From a virus, in IMG/VR virus record IMGVR_UViG_3300022931_000029, positions 1 through 21,896 of that record: 21,896 nt of DNA, one strand, 5' to 3'. This document shows positions 13,064-20,505 of the stretch, one piece after another. The notes under the pieces were generated by a model. That model saw only the letters and a program-made list of their open reading frames with translations, was not told where the DNA came from and ran no database searches. Within the stretch, counting starts at the first letter, position 1. Each line of letters opens with the position of its first letter. The position numbers were made by a program, and so were the translations under genes.

Positions 13064-14263
13064 TTACTTCTTCTCAGCCTTTAATCCTTTATAAGGTTTA
13101 TCATCAGTTTCTTCATGTTTTTCTCTTTTATCGTCAGTTTTTTCCTCTTTTTCAGGTAAAATATTAGCTTCATCCTCCTCATTGTTTACTGGTTCTTGGT
13201 CTAATCCAGTCAAATGTTGGTTACCAAATCGTGCATCGCCTGCTCCCTGCATCTTTTCTAGCCAAATTGTCCATGATTTGGCTGCATGTGCTATGTCTAT
13301 GTTAAGATGTTCTTTAGATTGAGATATATCATCACCTGTTTGTTCCACACCTTTAACATATTTTGGTTTTTTTGAAGTAAAATTTGGAGTATCTGTTGGT
13401 TTAAACATGCCTGTTCGTCCAGCTTCATCCAATCTTTCGTTTGTTGCTTCTTGTCCAATTTCTGCATTTAACTCGTTGACTTCAACTCTTGTATCTCTTC
13501 CTGATTCTTCTTTTAAATGAGTGTCAGTAGCAGTACTTTTAGGTTCATCCCATCTACCTTTTTCCAACCATGCTTCCCAACTCTTTAGTTTCTCTATCTC
13601 TTCCAACTTACCGTCAGTCAATTCCTCTAGTGATTCTTCCTCACTTTGTGCCTTTTCATCCTTTGCATCATCTCTGATAGTGGAACTGCTGAACTTACCA
13701 TCCCATTCATGCTTTTTTTCATCCTCTTTATGAGATGTTTCTATGGCATTGTTCTTTTCTAACCAATCTTCCCATGAAGCAGTTTTATTATCATATACCA
13801 TTGGATCTTCTTTTTCATCAGGAAATTCTCGTATAATTCTAGGAAACATTGTTGGTTTTTTCTTTATTGGAGGGTTTCCTTTTGGGAAATCATCATTAAT
13901 AGTTCTATTTTTTTTCTCTAACCATGATTCCCATGATTTTTTTCTACCTAACATTGGGTGTCTAGTGTCTTTTCCACTAGTTTTTGGTAATTCTTTAGAA
14001 CTTTCAGTTAAATCTTGTTCATATTTTAATCCTTTTAGATCTCTTTTTTTATTATTTTCATCATCAAATCTATTATTAAGTAATTTTGTTGGTATTTTTT
14101 TAAGTCCTTCTTCCATTGCAGCTCTTGACCTATGTCTACCTTCATGACCTACCACTTTATTATTTTTAAGATCTGTATCTAAAGTTGGTTTTGCTACAGT
14201 TCCACCATGTCTCAATCTATATTTATAATGTTCAACTGCACCTAATTCATCACCCCTTCTCAT
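13064..14263 (-). CDS. large hydrophilic protein with four SWExWLEK motifs
   Basis: In the uninterrupted frame from the ATG at 14263 this is 399 aa. The first 60 residues (HYKYRLRHGG..., VVGHEGRHRSRAAMEEGLKKIPT) resemble the ParB/Srx-like GHEGRHRxRAA element found in phage polyvalent proteins. The remainder is charged and disordered, punctuated by SWESWLEK (110-117), SWEDWLEK (163-170), SWEAWLEK (228-235) and SWTIWLEK (330-337). The same frame stays open for about 75 codons upstream (to about 14493), and a one-base shift there joins it to a leaderless 36-aa N-terminal fragment. The real protein is therefore probably 507 aa. Its place directly after TerL suggests a head-assembly or portal-associated role, but no portal domain is recognised. 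Confidence 0.7.
   Translation of the reverse strand: MRRGDELGAVEHYKYRLRHGGTVAKPTLDTDLKNNKVVGHEGRHRSRAAMEEGLKKIPTKLLNNRFDDENNKKRDLKGLKYEQDLTESSKELPKTSGKDTRHPMLGRKKSWESWLEKKNRTINDDFPKGNPPIKKKPTMFPRIIREFPDEKEDPMVYDNKTASWEDWLEKNNAIETSHKEDEKKHEWDGKFSSSTIRDDAKDEKAQSEEESLEELTDGKLEEIEKLKSWEAWLEKGRWDEPKSTATDTHLKEESGRDTRVEVNELNAEIGQEATNERLDEAGRTGMFKPTDTPNFTSKKPKYVKGVEQTGDDISQSKEHLNIDIAHAAKSWTIWLEKMQGAGDARFGNQHLTGLDQEPVNNEEDEANILPEKEEKTDDKREKHEETDDKPYKGLKAEKK
13253..13276 (-). repeat. SWTIWLEK motif, fourth copy
   Basis: The most divergent copy of the 8-residue WxxWLEK motif, residues 330-337 of the protein. Confidence 0.6.
13559..13582 (-). repeat. SWEAWLEK motif, third copy
   Basis: Residues 228-235, preceded by an acidic helix (LEELTDGKLEEIEKLK). 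Confidence 0.65.
13754..13777 (-). repeat. SWEDWLEK motif, second copy
   Basis: Residues 163-170, flanked by unrelated low-complexity sequence, so only the motif itself is conserved. Confidence 0.65.
13913..13936 (-). repeat. SWESWLEK motif, first copy
   Basis: Residues 110-117. The spacing between the four motifs is irregular (about 53, 65 and 102 residues), unlike a tandem domain repeat. Confidence 0.65.
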
Positions 14264-14477
14264 ATCATATTGACCTTTTCTTGGTTTAGAGCCATCAAAT
14301 TCTGGATTACTGTGTGCATCATTTAATCCTGTTGTTTTACCATCATTAACTTGTCTTCTAGTAAGTTTTTTACTATCTTCTGTTTGAGCTAAAGGATCTT
14401 TTGATCCTTCTGGTCTAGTAGGTGTACTTGCATTTCTTGCAGTTCTTAAAAATTTTTTAGGAGTTATTTTTATATCT

Positions 14478-14588
14478 TTAATGTCCTTCTTCTACTGGTG
14501 GATCATCATGCCATTTTGGATCTTTAATCTTATCATTAGCACCTTTACCGTCTAAAGCATCCTTTTCTAAAAATTCACGCCAATCCAT
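14478..14588 (-). CDS. N-terminal fragment of the WxxWLEK protein, broken by a frameshift
   Basis: The ATG at 14588 opens with MDWREFLEKDALDGKGANDK, itself a variant of the SWExWLEK motif, and has a TATA box 26 nt upstream, so it is the real start. The frame reaches VEEGH-stop at 14478. Removing one G of the GG at 14485-14486 would read VEEDIKDIKITP and run straight into the frame of the 399-aa ORF. In that downstream frame a TAG lies immediately before the junction and no ATG occurs until 14263. A sequencing or assembly indel, a real mutation, or +1 frameshifting are all possible. Confidence 0.6.
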   Translation of the reverse strand: MDWREFLEKDALDGKGANDKIKDPKWHDDPPVEEGH

Positions 14589-14608
14589 ATATAAACCACT
14601 ATGTATTA

Positions 14609-14618
14609 TTATATAAAT
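14609..14618 (-). promoter_or_regulatory. TATA box of the WxxWLEK gene operon
   Basis: TTTATATAAT on the minus strand, centred about 26 nt upstream of the ATG at 14588. It lies just past the TerL stop codon and implies that the three downstream genes can be expressed separately from terminase. Confidence 0.6.
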
Positions 14619-16001
14619 TTAACCGAATAGTGACTCTTTTAGAGCCTTACCCATACTCATAACATACCAACCTTCACCTGTATTCACTGCCCTACAGGCA
14701 AGTACAAGACTGTCGGGATAGTCGTCATGCTCATATGATTTAATCTTCATAATACCACTTTCTGTATACTCCCTTCTAAGATATGACAGTTGATATACCA
14801 TTTTGTTAATATTCTTTAGTTTAATCTTGTGATTTTCAAACAATAATCTGAGATTCTTGTACATGTCTGCCTTTTCCTGCAATGAGAACATTACACCTCT
14901 TGTAGGAATATCTCTTTCCCTGCACAAGTCTACCAGTCCACCACCTAGACCTGTCTCGTCTATGAACACGGTTTCCAAATGGAACTGTTGTACAAAGTCT
15001 CCTATTCTGCCTGCCACATCAACAACGTTACTTTGTGACTCTGCATATACTTCTTCAAGGTATACCACATCGTCCTCATCAACTCCTACAACCGTGAACA
15101 CTGTCTCATCACGACCTGTTCTGGCAACGTCCACACCCATATAGTATTTTACCCTGCCTTTAGGATGACCGTCAGTAAGTGCTTCCATGATTAGTGAGTT
15201 TGGTATGAGTGCATCTCCTATATCTAGGAACTCACCCTCTACCTCTTGCACATACTCCTCCTTTGTAAGTCTCTTAATTTCCTCAATGAATACAGGATCT
15301 TCCGCAATCAGTGGATTCATCATGGACTTGACATGGAACTCTGTCCACATGCCTTCTGGATTGTTAGGTTTGCTGTTCATACACGCCTCATAGAAGTAAC
15401 CTGACTTGGAGAACGGAGTTGACGTAAGCCATACCTTTGCCTGCGTAGCCATACCAGATGGAAGGAATGCCCTGAGTATGTCGGTCTTGATGAAGGAACA
15501 TTCGTCCGCAATAATAACGTGAGGAGAATAACCTCTCAGTCCAACACCAGTCTCACCTGTTGCTCTTGTGATGATCTTGCTCATTCCAGTATTGTCTAGG
15601 AAGTTAATCCACAGTTCACTCTGTGTGTTTCTTACTATGTAGCCTTTGAGAAATGCATTGTTGATAACCAGACTTCTAATCCTGTCGAACATGATGGTAG
15701 CCTGATTTTGTGTAGGTGCAGCGATAACTATTGTACACTCATGTTTTACCGTCTTTAACATTAGAGGTGCAAAGAATGCAAAGTGTACTGCCTTGGCGGC
15801 AGTTGACATGGTTTTACCCACCTGTCTTCCACTTCTATACACTATGAAACGGTCTTTACAGTTAACATATTTTTGATTGTAATCAAACAGTTTGTGTCCC
15901 AAAAATACTTCACTAAATAGACTGGGGTTCTTTGCACAGTCTGCAATGGTTTGCATGAACTCCTGTCTTTCTTCTACTTCCTCATTTGTTGGACGAGTCA
16001 T
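14619..16001 (-). CDS. terL: terminase large subunit (TerL)
   Basis: The 460-aa DNA-packaging motor of tailed viruses. The N-terminal ATPase has Walker A SGRQVGKT (57-64), Walker B VIIADE (162-167) and the coupling motif TSTP (193-196). The C-terminal RNase H-fold nuclease shows the acidic residues in GVDVARTGRDE (D291), VFIDETGLGGG (D348) and HDDYPDSLVLA (about D430). Length and domain order match T4-like/Terminase_6 family enzymes, and both activities look intact. It starts inside the 3' end of the TerS candidate gene (20-bp overlap) behind an AAGGGG site. It cuts concatemeric genomes and pumps DNA into the prohead. Confidence 0.97.
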   Translation of the reverse strand: MTRPTNEEVEERQEFMQTIADCAKNPSLFSEVFLGHKLFDYNQKYVNCKDRFIVYRSGRQVGKTMSTAAKAVHFAFFAPLMLKTVKHECTIVIAAPTQNQATIMFDRIRSLVINNAFLKGYIVRNTQSELWINFLDNTGMSKIITRATGETGVGLRGYSPHVIIADECSFIKTDILRAFLPSGMATQAKVWLTSTPFSKSGYFYEACMNSKPNNPEGMWTEFHVKSMMNPLIAEDPVFIEEIKRLTKEEYVQEVEGEFLDIGDALIPNSLIMEALTDGHPKGRVKYYMGVDVARTGRDETVFTVVGVDEDDVVYLEEVYAESQSNVVDVAGRIGDFVQQFHLETVFIDETGLGGGLVDLCRERDIPTRGVMFSLQEKADMYKNLRLLFENHKIKLKNINKMVYQLSYLRREYTESGIMKIKSYEHDDYPDSLVLACRAVNTGEGWYVMSMGKALKESLFG

Positions 16002-16515
16002 CTATACCCCTTGCCTTTATCTGTCTAAATATTGTATTGATATCACCCTCCTTTGTAAACTCTTTTCTTTCTGTAACTGTAATTTTATTGTTAAGGTCAC
16101 TTAGTGATTTTACTAAATTCATCAGCACATTAATTTCACTTCTTCCATTCTTATCTGGTACACCACCATCAAACTTTGATTGTGTTGCTGTCATCATTAC
16201 ATTTTCAAATGTGATTTTAGTTACTATATCCATAATCTCTTTTAGGTCTTCTGGGTTTCTAGTATCTAACTCATTGATGAATGATATGTAATCTTTTCTA
16301 ATAACACAAACTGCATCCTCTTCATATTTGGGACACTTGCCATTACCCCCTGCATCAATGCTTCTATATTTACATTGGTCACATAGTGCTGGTATGTCGG
16401 CTTCTCTAAAATGTTTTAAACTGTTGTGTGGTGATATTGTTTTTCTCTTATCCTCACTGACTACAAACTTGTTTCCAACACTCTTAATTTTAAAAATATC
16501 GCCATTTTCTTCCAT
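15982..16515 (-). CDS. putative terminase small subunit (TerS)
   Basis: A 177-aa protein directly upstream of and overlapping TerL, the usual place of TerS. The N-terminal third contains a four-Cys cluster: CDQCKYRSIDAGGNGKC and then C70 in DAVCVIRKD, a zinc knuckle. The rest is helical (DYISFINELDTRNPEDLKEIMDIV and INVLMNLVKSLSDLNNKI), suitable for an oligomerising DNA-recognition ring. The sequence does not show an obvious HTH, so the call rests on position, size and helical content. It has its own TATA box, making it the first gene of the packaging operon. Confidence 0.6.
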   Translation of the reverse strand: MEENGDIFKIKSVGNKFVVSEDKRKTISPHNSLKHFREADIPALCDQCKYRSIDAGGNGKCPKYEEDAVCVIRKDYISFINELDTRNPEDLKEIMDIVTKITFENVMMTATQSKFDGGVPDKNGRSEINVLMNLVKSLSDLNNKITVTERKEFTKEGDINTIFRQIKARGIDDSSNK

Positions 16516-16532
16516 TATATGACAGTTATTAT

Positions 16533-16551
16533 AAACTATTATTTATAGTTT
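16533..16551. promoter_or_regulatory. TATA box inside a palindrome, promoter of TerS-TerL
   Basis: On the minus strand CTATAAATAATAG is centred about 27 nt upstream of the TerS ATG at 16515. It sits within an inverted repeat with 7-bp arms (AAACTAT and ATAGTTT separated by 5 bases), so a dimeric regulator binding here would compete with TATA-binding protein. This could time late expression; that is an inference. Confidence 0.45.
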
Positions 16552-16553
16552 TT

Positions 16554-17318
16554 TTAATCAAAGGTTGACCTTTCATCTGTAAAACAGACACTTGCATAAT
16601 CACACATACCGTCACATAAAAAACATTTTGTTCTCTCAGGTAATATTTTATTGTTTAATGAATCTTTAATTATATTAGACTTGTCTATCATATCTACCAA
16701 TGTTTCTTCAACAGGTCTTAATTTGAATGATAGTATAGATGGTTTATCTCTCTTGTCTTTTTCAATTCTATTGCTAATGTAAATTACACATCCAAACTCT
16801 GCATCTATGTCGTAACATTTCTTTAAGAGTACCCTGTATCTGTTAATCTGATCCTTATGTGAATCACTAGCTTTTGATGTTGCCTTTGAAAAATAATCTA
16901 TACTTCCAGTTGTTTTTTTATCACATATAACCCATTTACCACCAATCTTTAACACATCATCTGCACTGCCATAAATAATATCAAGATGTCTCTCATCTTC
17001 AAGTGGTATCTCTAATGCTTCTTCTCGTGTCAATGATACATCTCTAACATAATCATAAGCAAAAAACATTTCGTGATATTTCTCATCCTTTGCAACCTGT
17101 GAATTACTATGAACCACCTGTCCAAAATATAAAGACTTTGTACTCTCCGTATTCATTCCAGTGTTTGGCATTGTTTTTTTGTAAATCACATTTCTCATAC
17201 AAGGTTTGATAATATCACTGACATGTATGACTCCTAACCTTTCGGTATGCATAGCCTCCATTTGGCTTCTTCGGAACTGAAAATAGACCTCCTCATTAAT
17301 ATCATCGATCTTTAGCAT
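16554..17318 (-). CDS. Cas4/RecB-like Fe-S nuclease
   Basis: A 254-aa PD-(D/E)XK exonuclease of the Cas4/RecB group. An upstream Cys (C40, IKPCMRN) and a C-terminal cluster CFLCDGMC...C (C232, C235, C239, C245) match the four-Cys iron-sulfur site, with one spare Cys. The nuclease core shows H70 (FGQVVH), Asp in YGSADDVL, D-x-K in VICDKKT (133-135) and the QxxxY motif in DQINRYRVLL (157-161). Viral relatives resect DNA ends for recombination or packaging, and there is no CRISPR array or other cas gene here. It is transcribed from its own TATA box between the packaging and tail modules. Confidence 0.82.
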   Translation of the reverse strand: MLKIDDINEEVYFQFRRSQMEAMHTERLGVIHVSDIIKPCMRNVIYKKTMPNTGMNTESTKSLYFGQVVHSNSQVAKDEKYHEMFFAYDYVRDVSLTREEALEIPLEDERHLDIIYGSADDVLKIGGKWVICDKKTTGSIDYFSKATSKASDSHKDQINRYRVLLKKCYDIDAEFGCVIYISNRIEKDKRDKPSILSFKLRPVEETLVDMIDKSNIIKDSLNNKILPERTKCFLCDGMCDYASVCFTDERSTFD

Positions 17319-17338
17319 GATGAATATTATGAAGAGTG

Positions 17339-17348
17339 TTATATAAAT
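17339..17348 (-). promoter_or_regulatory. TATA box of the Cas4-like gene
   Basis: ATTTATATAA on the minus strand, centred about 25 nt upstream of the ATG at 17318. Confidence 0.6.
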
Positions 17349-17468
17349 CTATTGAAGTCCTCTTGATTGACAGTCACATGCACTACATCCATCTGGAGAT
17401 GAATGTTGATTCTGATGGTGTTCGCAAACATCACATTTGCCACCGACCGTATTTGTTAAATTTGCCAT
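17349..17468 (-). CDS. 39-aa Cys/His-rich microprotein
   Basis: MANLTNTVGGKCDVCEHHQN... with C12-x2-C15, H17, H18, H22, then C28-x2-C31-x-C33. This pattern fits a zinc ribbon or knuckle. It starts at a TAATG overlap with the BppU-like gene and has a strong Shine-Dalgarno (GAGGAG) 8 nt upstream, so it is the last gene of the tail operon. Function unknown; perhaps a small tail assembly factor or regulator. Confidence 0.6.
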   Translation of the reverse strand: MANLTNTVGGKCDVCEHHQNQHSSPDGCSACDCQSRGLQ

Positions 17469-17821
17469 TAATAACTCTCCTCAATGGTGAAATTAAAAGT
17501 TTTCGTTTGTTCACTCATGTCACCATCACCGTCAAATATCTCTACTTCACCCTCCCAAATACCTGCTTTTTCTATTGTCACGTCAGATGCTGCTAGTCTA
17601 TATGAGACTATTCCGTTTGGTCTGTCCTCAAATACCAGTACACCGTCTATTATAAGGGTTCCATCTGGCTTCCATACCTTCCATTTACCTGTAGTATATG
17701 TCATATTATCTTGTAGAGACTTTTTGACATTGTTAGAATCCACTATGGTGATGGTCAATACTGCCCTGTTTCCCACTTTTACAAAGAACTCTGTGGCTCT
17801 TCCTGTTAAATTCATGCTCAT
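17468..17821 (-). CDS. BppU-like / Ig-like tail protein
   Basis: A 117-aa all-beta protein: ATEFFVKVGNRAVLTITIVD..., WKVWKPDGTLIIDGVLVFED, GIVSYRLAASD, AGIWEGEVEIFDGDGDM. This is the layout of the N-terminal domain of phage baseplate upper protein BppU (DUF2479-like), where the phrase x-PDGT-hhhDG is followed by an A.GxWxGEhxh strand. The domain normally attaches receptor-binding tips to the tail. It follows the large repeat protein with a 4-bp overlap and a GGAG site 8-9 nt upstream. Probable baseplate or fibre connector; residue identity is by eye only. Confidence 0.65.
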   Translation of the reverse strand: MSMNLTGRATEFFVKVGNRAVLTITIVDSNNVKKSLQDNMTYTTGKWKVWKPDGTLIIDGVLVFEDRPNGIVSYRLAASDVTIEKAGIWEGEVEIFDGDGDMSEQTKTFNFTIEESY

Positions 17822-20502
17822 CGGTCTACTCCTTTGGTTGTCTCATCTCGTTTAAATAGTTTTACATCGACTGCTCTTGCGAATGTGCCTACATCTCTGG
17901 TCGTTCTGTTAAGACCATATCTTAGTACTTTTACCAATGAATGTACAGCATTTACTGTTTCACTAATAATTATTACCTTTCCTATTGCACTTTCCAATGT
18001 CTCTGATGATGACATACTCTCACTGATCATTCTGACCATGACTCTAATTCTTCCTCTGAACTGAGATACGTTTACAGTATCGTTGTTGGTTACGAATATA
18101 CGTTTAAAGTAATTCATTGACTCTGATGGTATTATTATATCTGCAATCATTCTGACTATGTTTCTTATCCTGCCTCTAAAGTCTGTTACTCCAACACTGT
18201 CATTTCTAATCCTGTTAAGTACTCTGACTCTGTCATTGACTTCTAATAATGTGGTAACCTCGCTTATCATTCTGTTGATTAACTTGACTCTGACATTGGT
18301 TTCGACCAATGATATACTGTCACCAATCATTCTGACCATTACCTTAACTCTGCCTCTGAACTGAGTAACACCTACAGATTCGTCTCTTATTCTGTTAAGT
18401 ACTCTGACTCTGACATTGGTTTCAGATGGGGTGACTAACTCACTGATCATTCTTACAATCTGTCTTATTCTGCCTCTGAACATGTCAATGGCAACACTTT
18501 CTGTAATCATACGGTTAATCAATCTGGCTCTATTATTGGCTTCACTTATTGACAATATGGCACTGTCTATTCTGTTGATTATTTTTGTTCTTGTGTTAAC
18601 TTCTGCCAATGACATGCTCTCACTAATCATTCTAACTATGGTCTTAATCCTGCCTCTAAAGTCACTTACAGATACTGAGTTAGATATTATTCTGTTGATG
18701 AGTTTAACTCTGTCATTTACCTCTGACATGTTTATAATATCACTAATTACTCTAATAATCTCCTTAATCCTGCCTCTAAAGTCATCTACGTTGACACTTT
18801 CATCTCTTATTCTGCTAAGTGTTCTAACTCTATCATGTGCTTCTGTTAATGATACACTTTGACTTAACATTCTAATCATGGTCTTGACCCTGTCGTTGAC
18901 CTCACTGATTGACAATGAGTCAGATATCATTCTGTTTATCACTTTGACTCTGTCATTTATTTCACTGATTGACAACGAGTTGGATACAATTCTATTGATT
19001 ACCTTGACCCTGTCGTTGACCTCACTGATGGATAAGTTGTTGCTAATTATTCTAACGATATCTCTAATTCTTCCTCTAAAGTCAGCTACATCTACACTGT
19101 CCACTATATGTCTTAGTAATACTCTAGATCTGTCATTGACCTCACTCATAGACATGTCGTCAGACAACATTCTGATAAGACTCTTAAATATACTAGTAAC
19201 TTCGCTTACTGCAACACTTTCTCCTATTGCCCTTACAACGTCTCTAATTCTTCCTCTAAAGTCATCTACAGATATGGATTCATTTCTCATTCTGTTAAGT
19301 TCTCTAACTCTTATAGGTTCAGCAGTAATATTCCATTGGAATACATTATTTTGATATACTGTATATTTTTGTATTGATATTACATCATTGTTAATTCTAT
19401 TCTTAATCATTGATGTTATTGGGAAGTCAATATAGAATACAATCTTACTGAATACATTTCCTTGGAAGTGACTAATACCAGCATATACTGTCTCCACAAT
19501 ACTTCTAATGAGTGGTCTAACCCTGTCATTAATCTCTGTCATATTAACAGTTAGTTGCACAGCCTTGTTCAATCCTCTGGTAATATTATTAGTTACAGTC
19601 ATTCCTATTGAATCTGAAATCATACGGTTGATTATCTTAGCCCTATCGTTAGTTTCTACCGTGTTTATTGTGTCAGATGTCGTGTTGAAACGGTCTCTAT
19701 ATGTGTTGAAACTGTCACTCATATTGGAAATCTCACTAATAATTCTGCTGATTAATCTACCTGTTCCTCTAAAGTCAGTTGAGTTTATAATATCACTAAT
19801 GGCACGACCAAGTACTCTACTTCTATCAACACTAAGTGTGATACCAACAGTGGCAGAAGTCATTCTACTCATCACTTTACTTCTATAGTTTGTAACAGTC
19901 ATACCTACTGTTTCACCAATCACGCGTGCCAAGAGGGCTCTTGCTCTATCTATAGACTCCGTTATTCCTACAGTGTCACCAACAACTGCACCCCTGCCTC
20001 TAAGTTTAAGACTTGTTAAAGTAATGTTTATGATATCACTTACTGTTCTTGCAAGTACCCTGCCAGTTCCTCTATAGTCAGCCGAGTTTATAGTTTCTGA
20101 TATCATTCTTGCTAACATTCTTGAGGATGATATTATGTGAGACGAACTTATAGTCTCTATTATTACCCTAACAATGCTTTTTCCTGACGTCGACTGGAAC
20201 ACATTGACATCAGCCATGTTGTCTTGGAATACTGTGAGTGAAATTTCATATCCTTGGAATGTACCCCTGCCATTGCCTGTGAATACACCACTGACATCAA
20301 ACACATCATCTTGAAAGTTTGCAACAAGTCTTTGAAACACGCCTATTTGGAATACAGCACCAATGATTTTACGAAATATTGTTTGGTAGGCATTGCCTGC
20401 AAATGTATTGGCTTGAAATACCTTTTTAGTACCTAATAATGTCTGAGCCTGATAAGTGTCTTTTTGACATACAGTCTCTTGGAATACTGCTCTAAGAGCC
20501 AT
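17818..20502 (-). CDS. 894-aa tail/fibre protein made of 20-residue repeats
   Basis: The protein has four parts. Residues 1-105 hold FQ-centred repeats (AVFQETVCQ, KVFQANTFAG, AVFQIGVFQ, TVFQDN, NVFQS). Residues about 102-340 hold 12 units of about 20 aa. Residues 341-391 hold a second FQ-type island (HFQGNVFSKIVF, VYQNNVFQW). Residues 392-850 hold 23 further units with no length drift. Two unit types alternate: S-x-SEVNDRVKxINRxISxS and S-V-x-DFRGRIRxIVRMISES. A perfectly regular 20-aa period with small polar/hydrophobic alternation suggests a beta-solenoid or fibrous shaft. The FQ segments resemble AFQ repeats seen in phage structural proteins. It sits between the fibre proteins and the BppU-like protein, so a tail shaft, fibre or tape-like role fits. 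Confidence 0.75.
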   Translation of the reverse strand: MALRAVFQETVCQKDTYQAQTLLGTKKVFQANTFAGNAYQTIFRKIIGAVFQIGVFQRLVANFQDDVFDVSGVFTGNGRGTFQGYEISLTVFQDNMADVNVFQSTSGKSIVRVIIETISSSHIISSSRMLARMISETINSADYRGTGRVLARTVSDIINITLTSLKLRGRGAVVGDTVGITESIDRARALLARVIGETVGMTVTNYRSKVMSRMTSATVGITLSVDRSRVLGRAISDIINSTDFRGTGRLISRIISEISNMSDSFNTYRDRFNTTSDTINTVETNDRAKIINRMISDSIGMTVTNNITRGLNKAVQLTVNMTEINDRVRPLIRSIVETVYAGISHFQGNVFSKIVFYIDFPITSMIKNRINNDVISIQKYTVYQNNVFQWNITAEPIRVRELNRMRNESISVDDFRGRIRDVVRAIGESVAVSEVTSIFKSLIRMLSDDMSMSEVNDRSRVLLRHIVDSVDVADFRGRIRDIVRIISNNLSISEVNDRVKVINRIVSNSLSISEINDRVKVINRMISDSLSISEVNDRVKTMIRMLSQSVSLTEAHDRVRTLSRIRDESVNVDDFRGRIKEIIRVISDIINMSEVNDRVKLINRIISNSVSVSDFRGRIKTIVRMISESMSLAEVNTRTKIINRIDSAILSISEANNRARLINRMITESVAIDMFRGRIRQIVRMISELVTPSETNVRVRVLNRIRDESVGVTQFRGRVKVMVRMIGDSISLVETNVRVKLINRMISEVTTLLEVNDRVRVLNRIRNDSVGVTDFRGRIRNIVRMIADIIIPSESMNYFKRIFVTNNDTVNVSQFRGRIRVMVRMISESMSSSETLESAIGKVIIISETVNAVHSLVKVLRYGLNRTTRDVGTFARAVDVKLFKRDETTKGVDR
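17953..19329 (-). repeat. 60-bp coding tandem repeats, 23 units
   Basis: Exactly 20 codons per unit, in register across the whole block. Runs such as NDRVKVINR and DFRGRIR recur. DNA copies are diverged but share stretches like CCTCTAAAGTCA and TCTGTCATTGAC, so the array probably grew by duplication and then drifted. Confidence 0.85.
19483..20199 (-). repeat. 60-bp coding tandem repeats, 12 more diverged units
   Basis: Same 20-residue period, with one unit of 21 residues near residues 180-200. The units are more diverged than in the other block, with TV/TI in place of SL/SM and the FRG type rare. Confidence 0.75.
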
Positions 20503-20505
20503 TGG

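Noticed and set aside
16533-16557. Plus-strand hairpin plus T7 as an intrinsic terminator
   Set aside because: No plus-strand gene leads into it; it is better explained as a palindrome around the minus-strand TATA box.
17834-19888. Series of plus-strand ORFs opposite the 894-aa repeat protein
   Set aside because: They are antisense shadows of the 60-bp coding repeats: rich in Leu/Ser/Ile/Thr, no promoters, no domains.
17953-20199. CRISPR-like array
   Set aside because: The 60-bp periodicity is continuous coding sequence with diverged units and no unique spacers.
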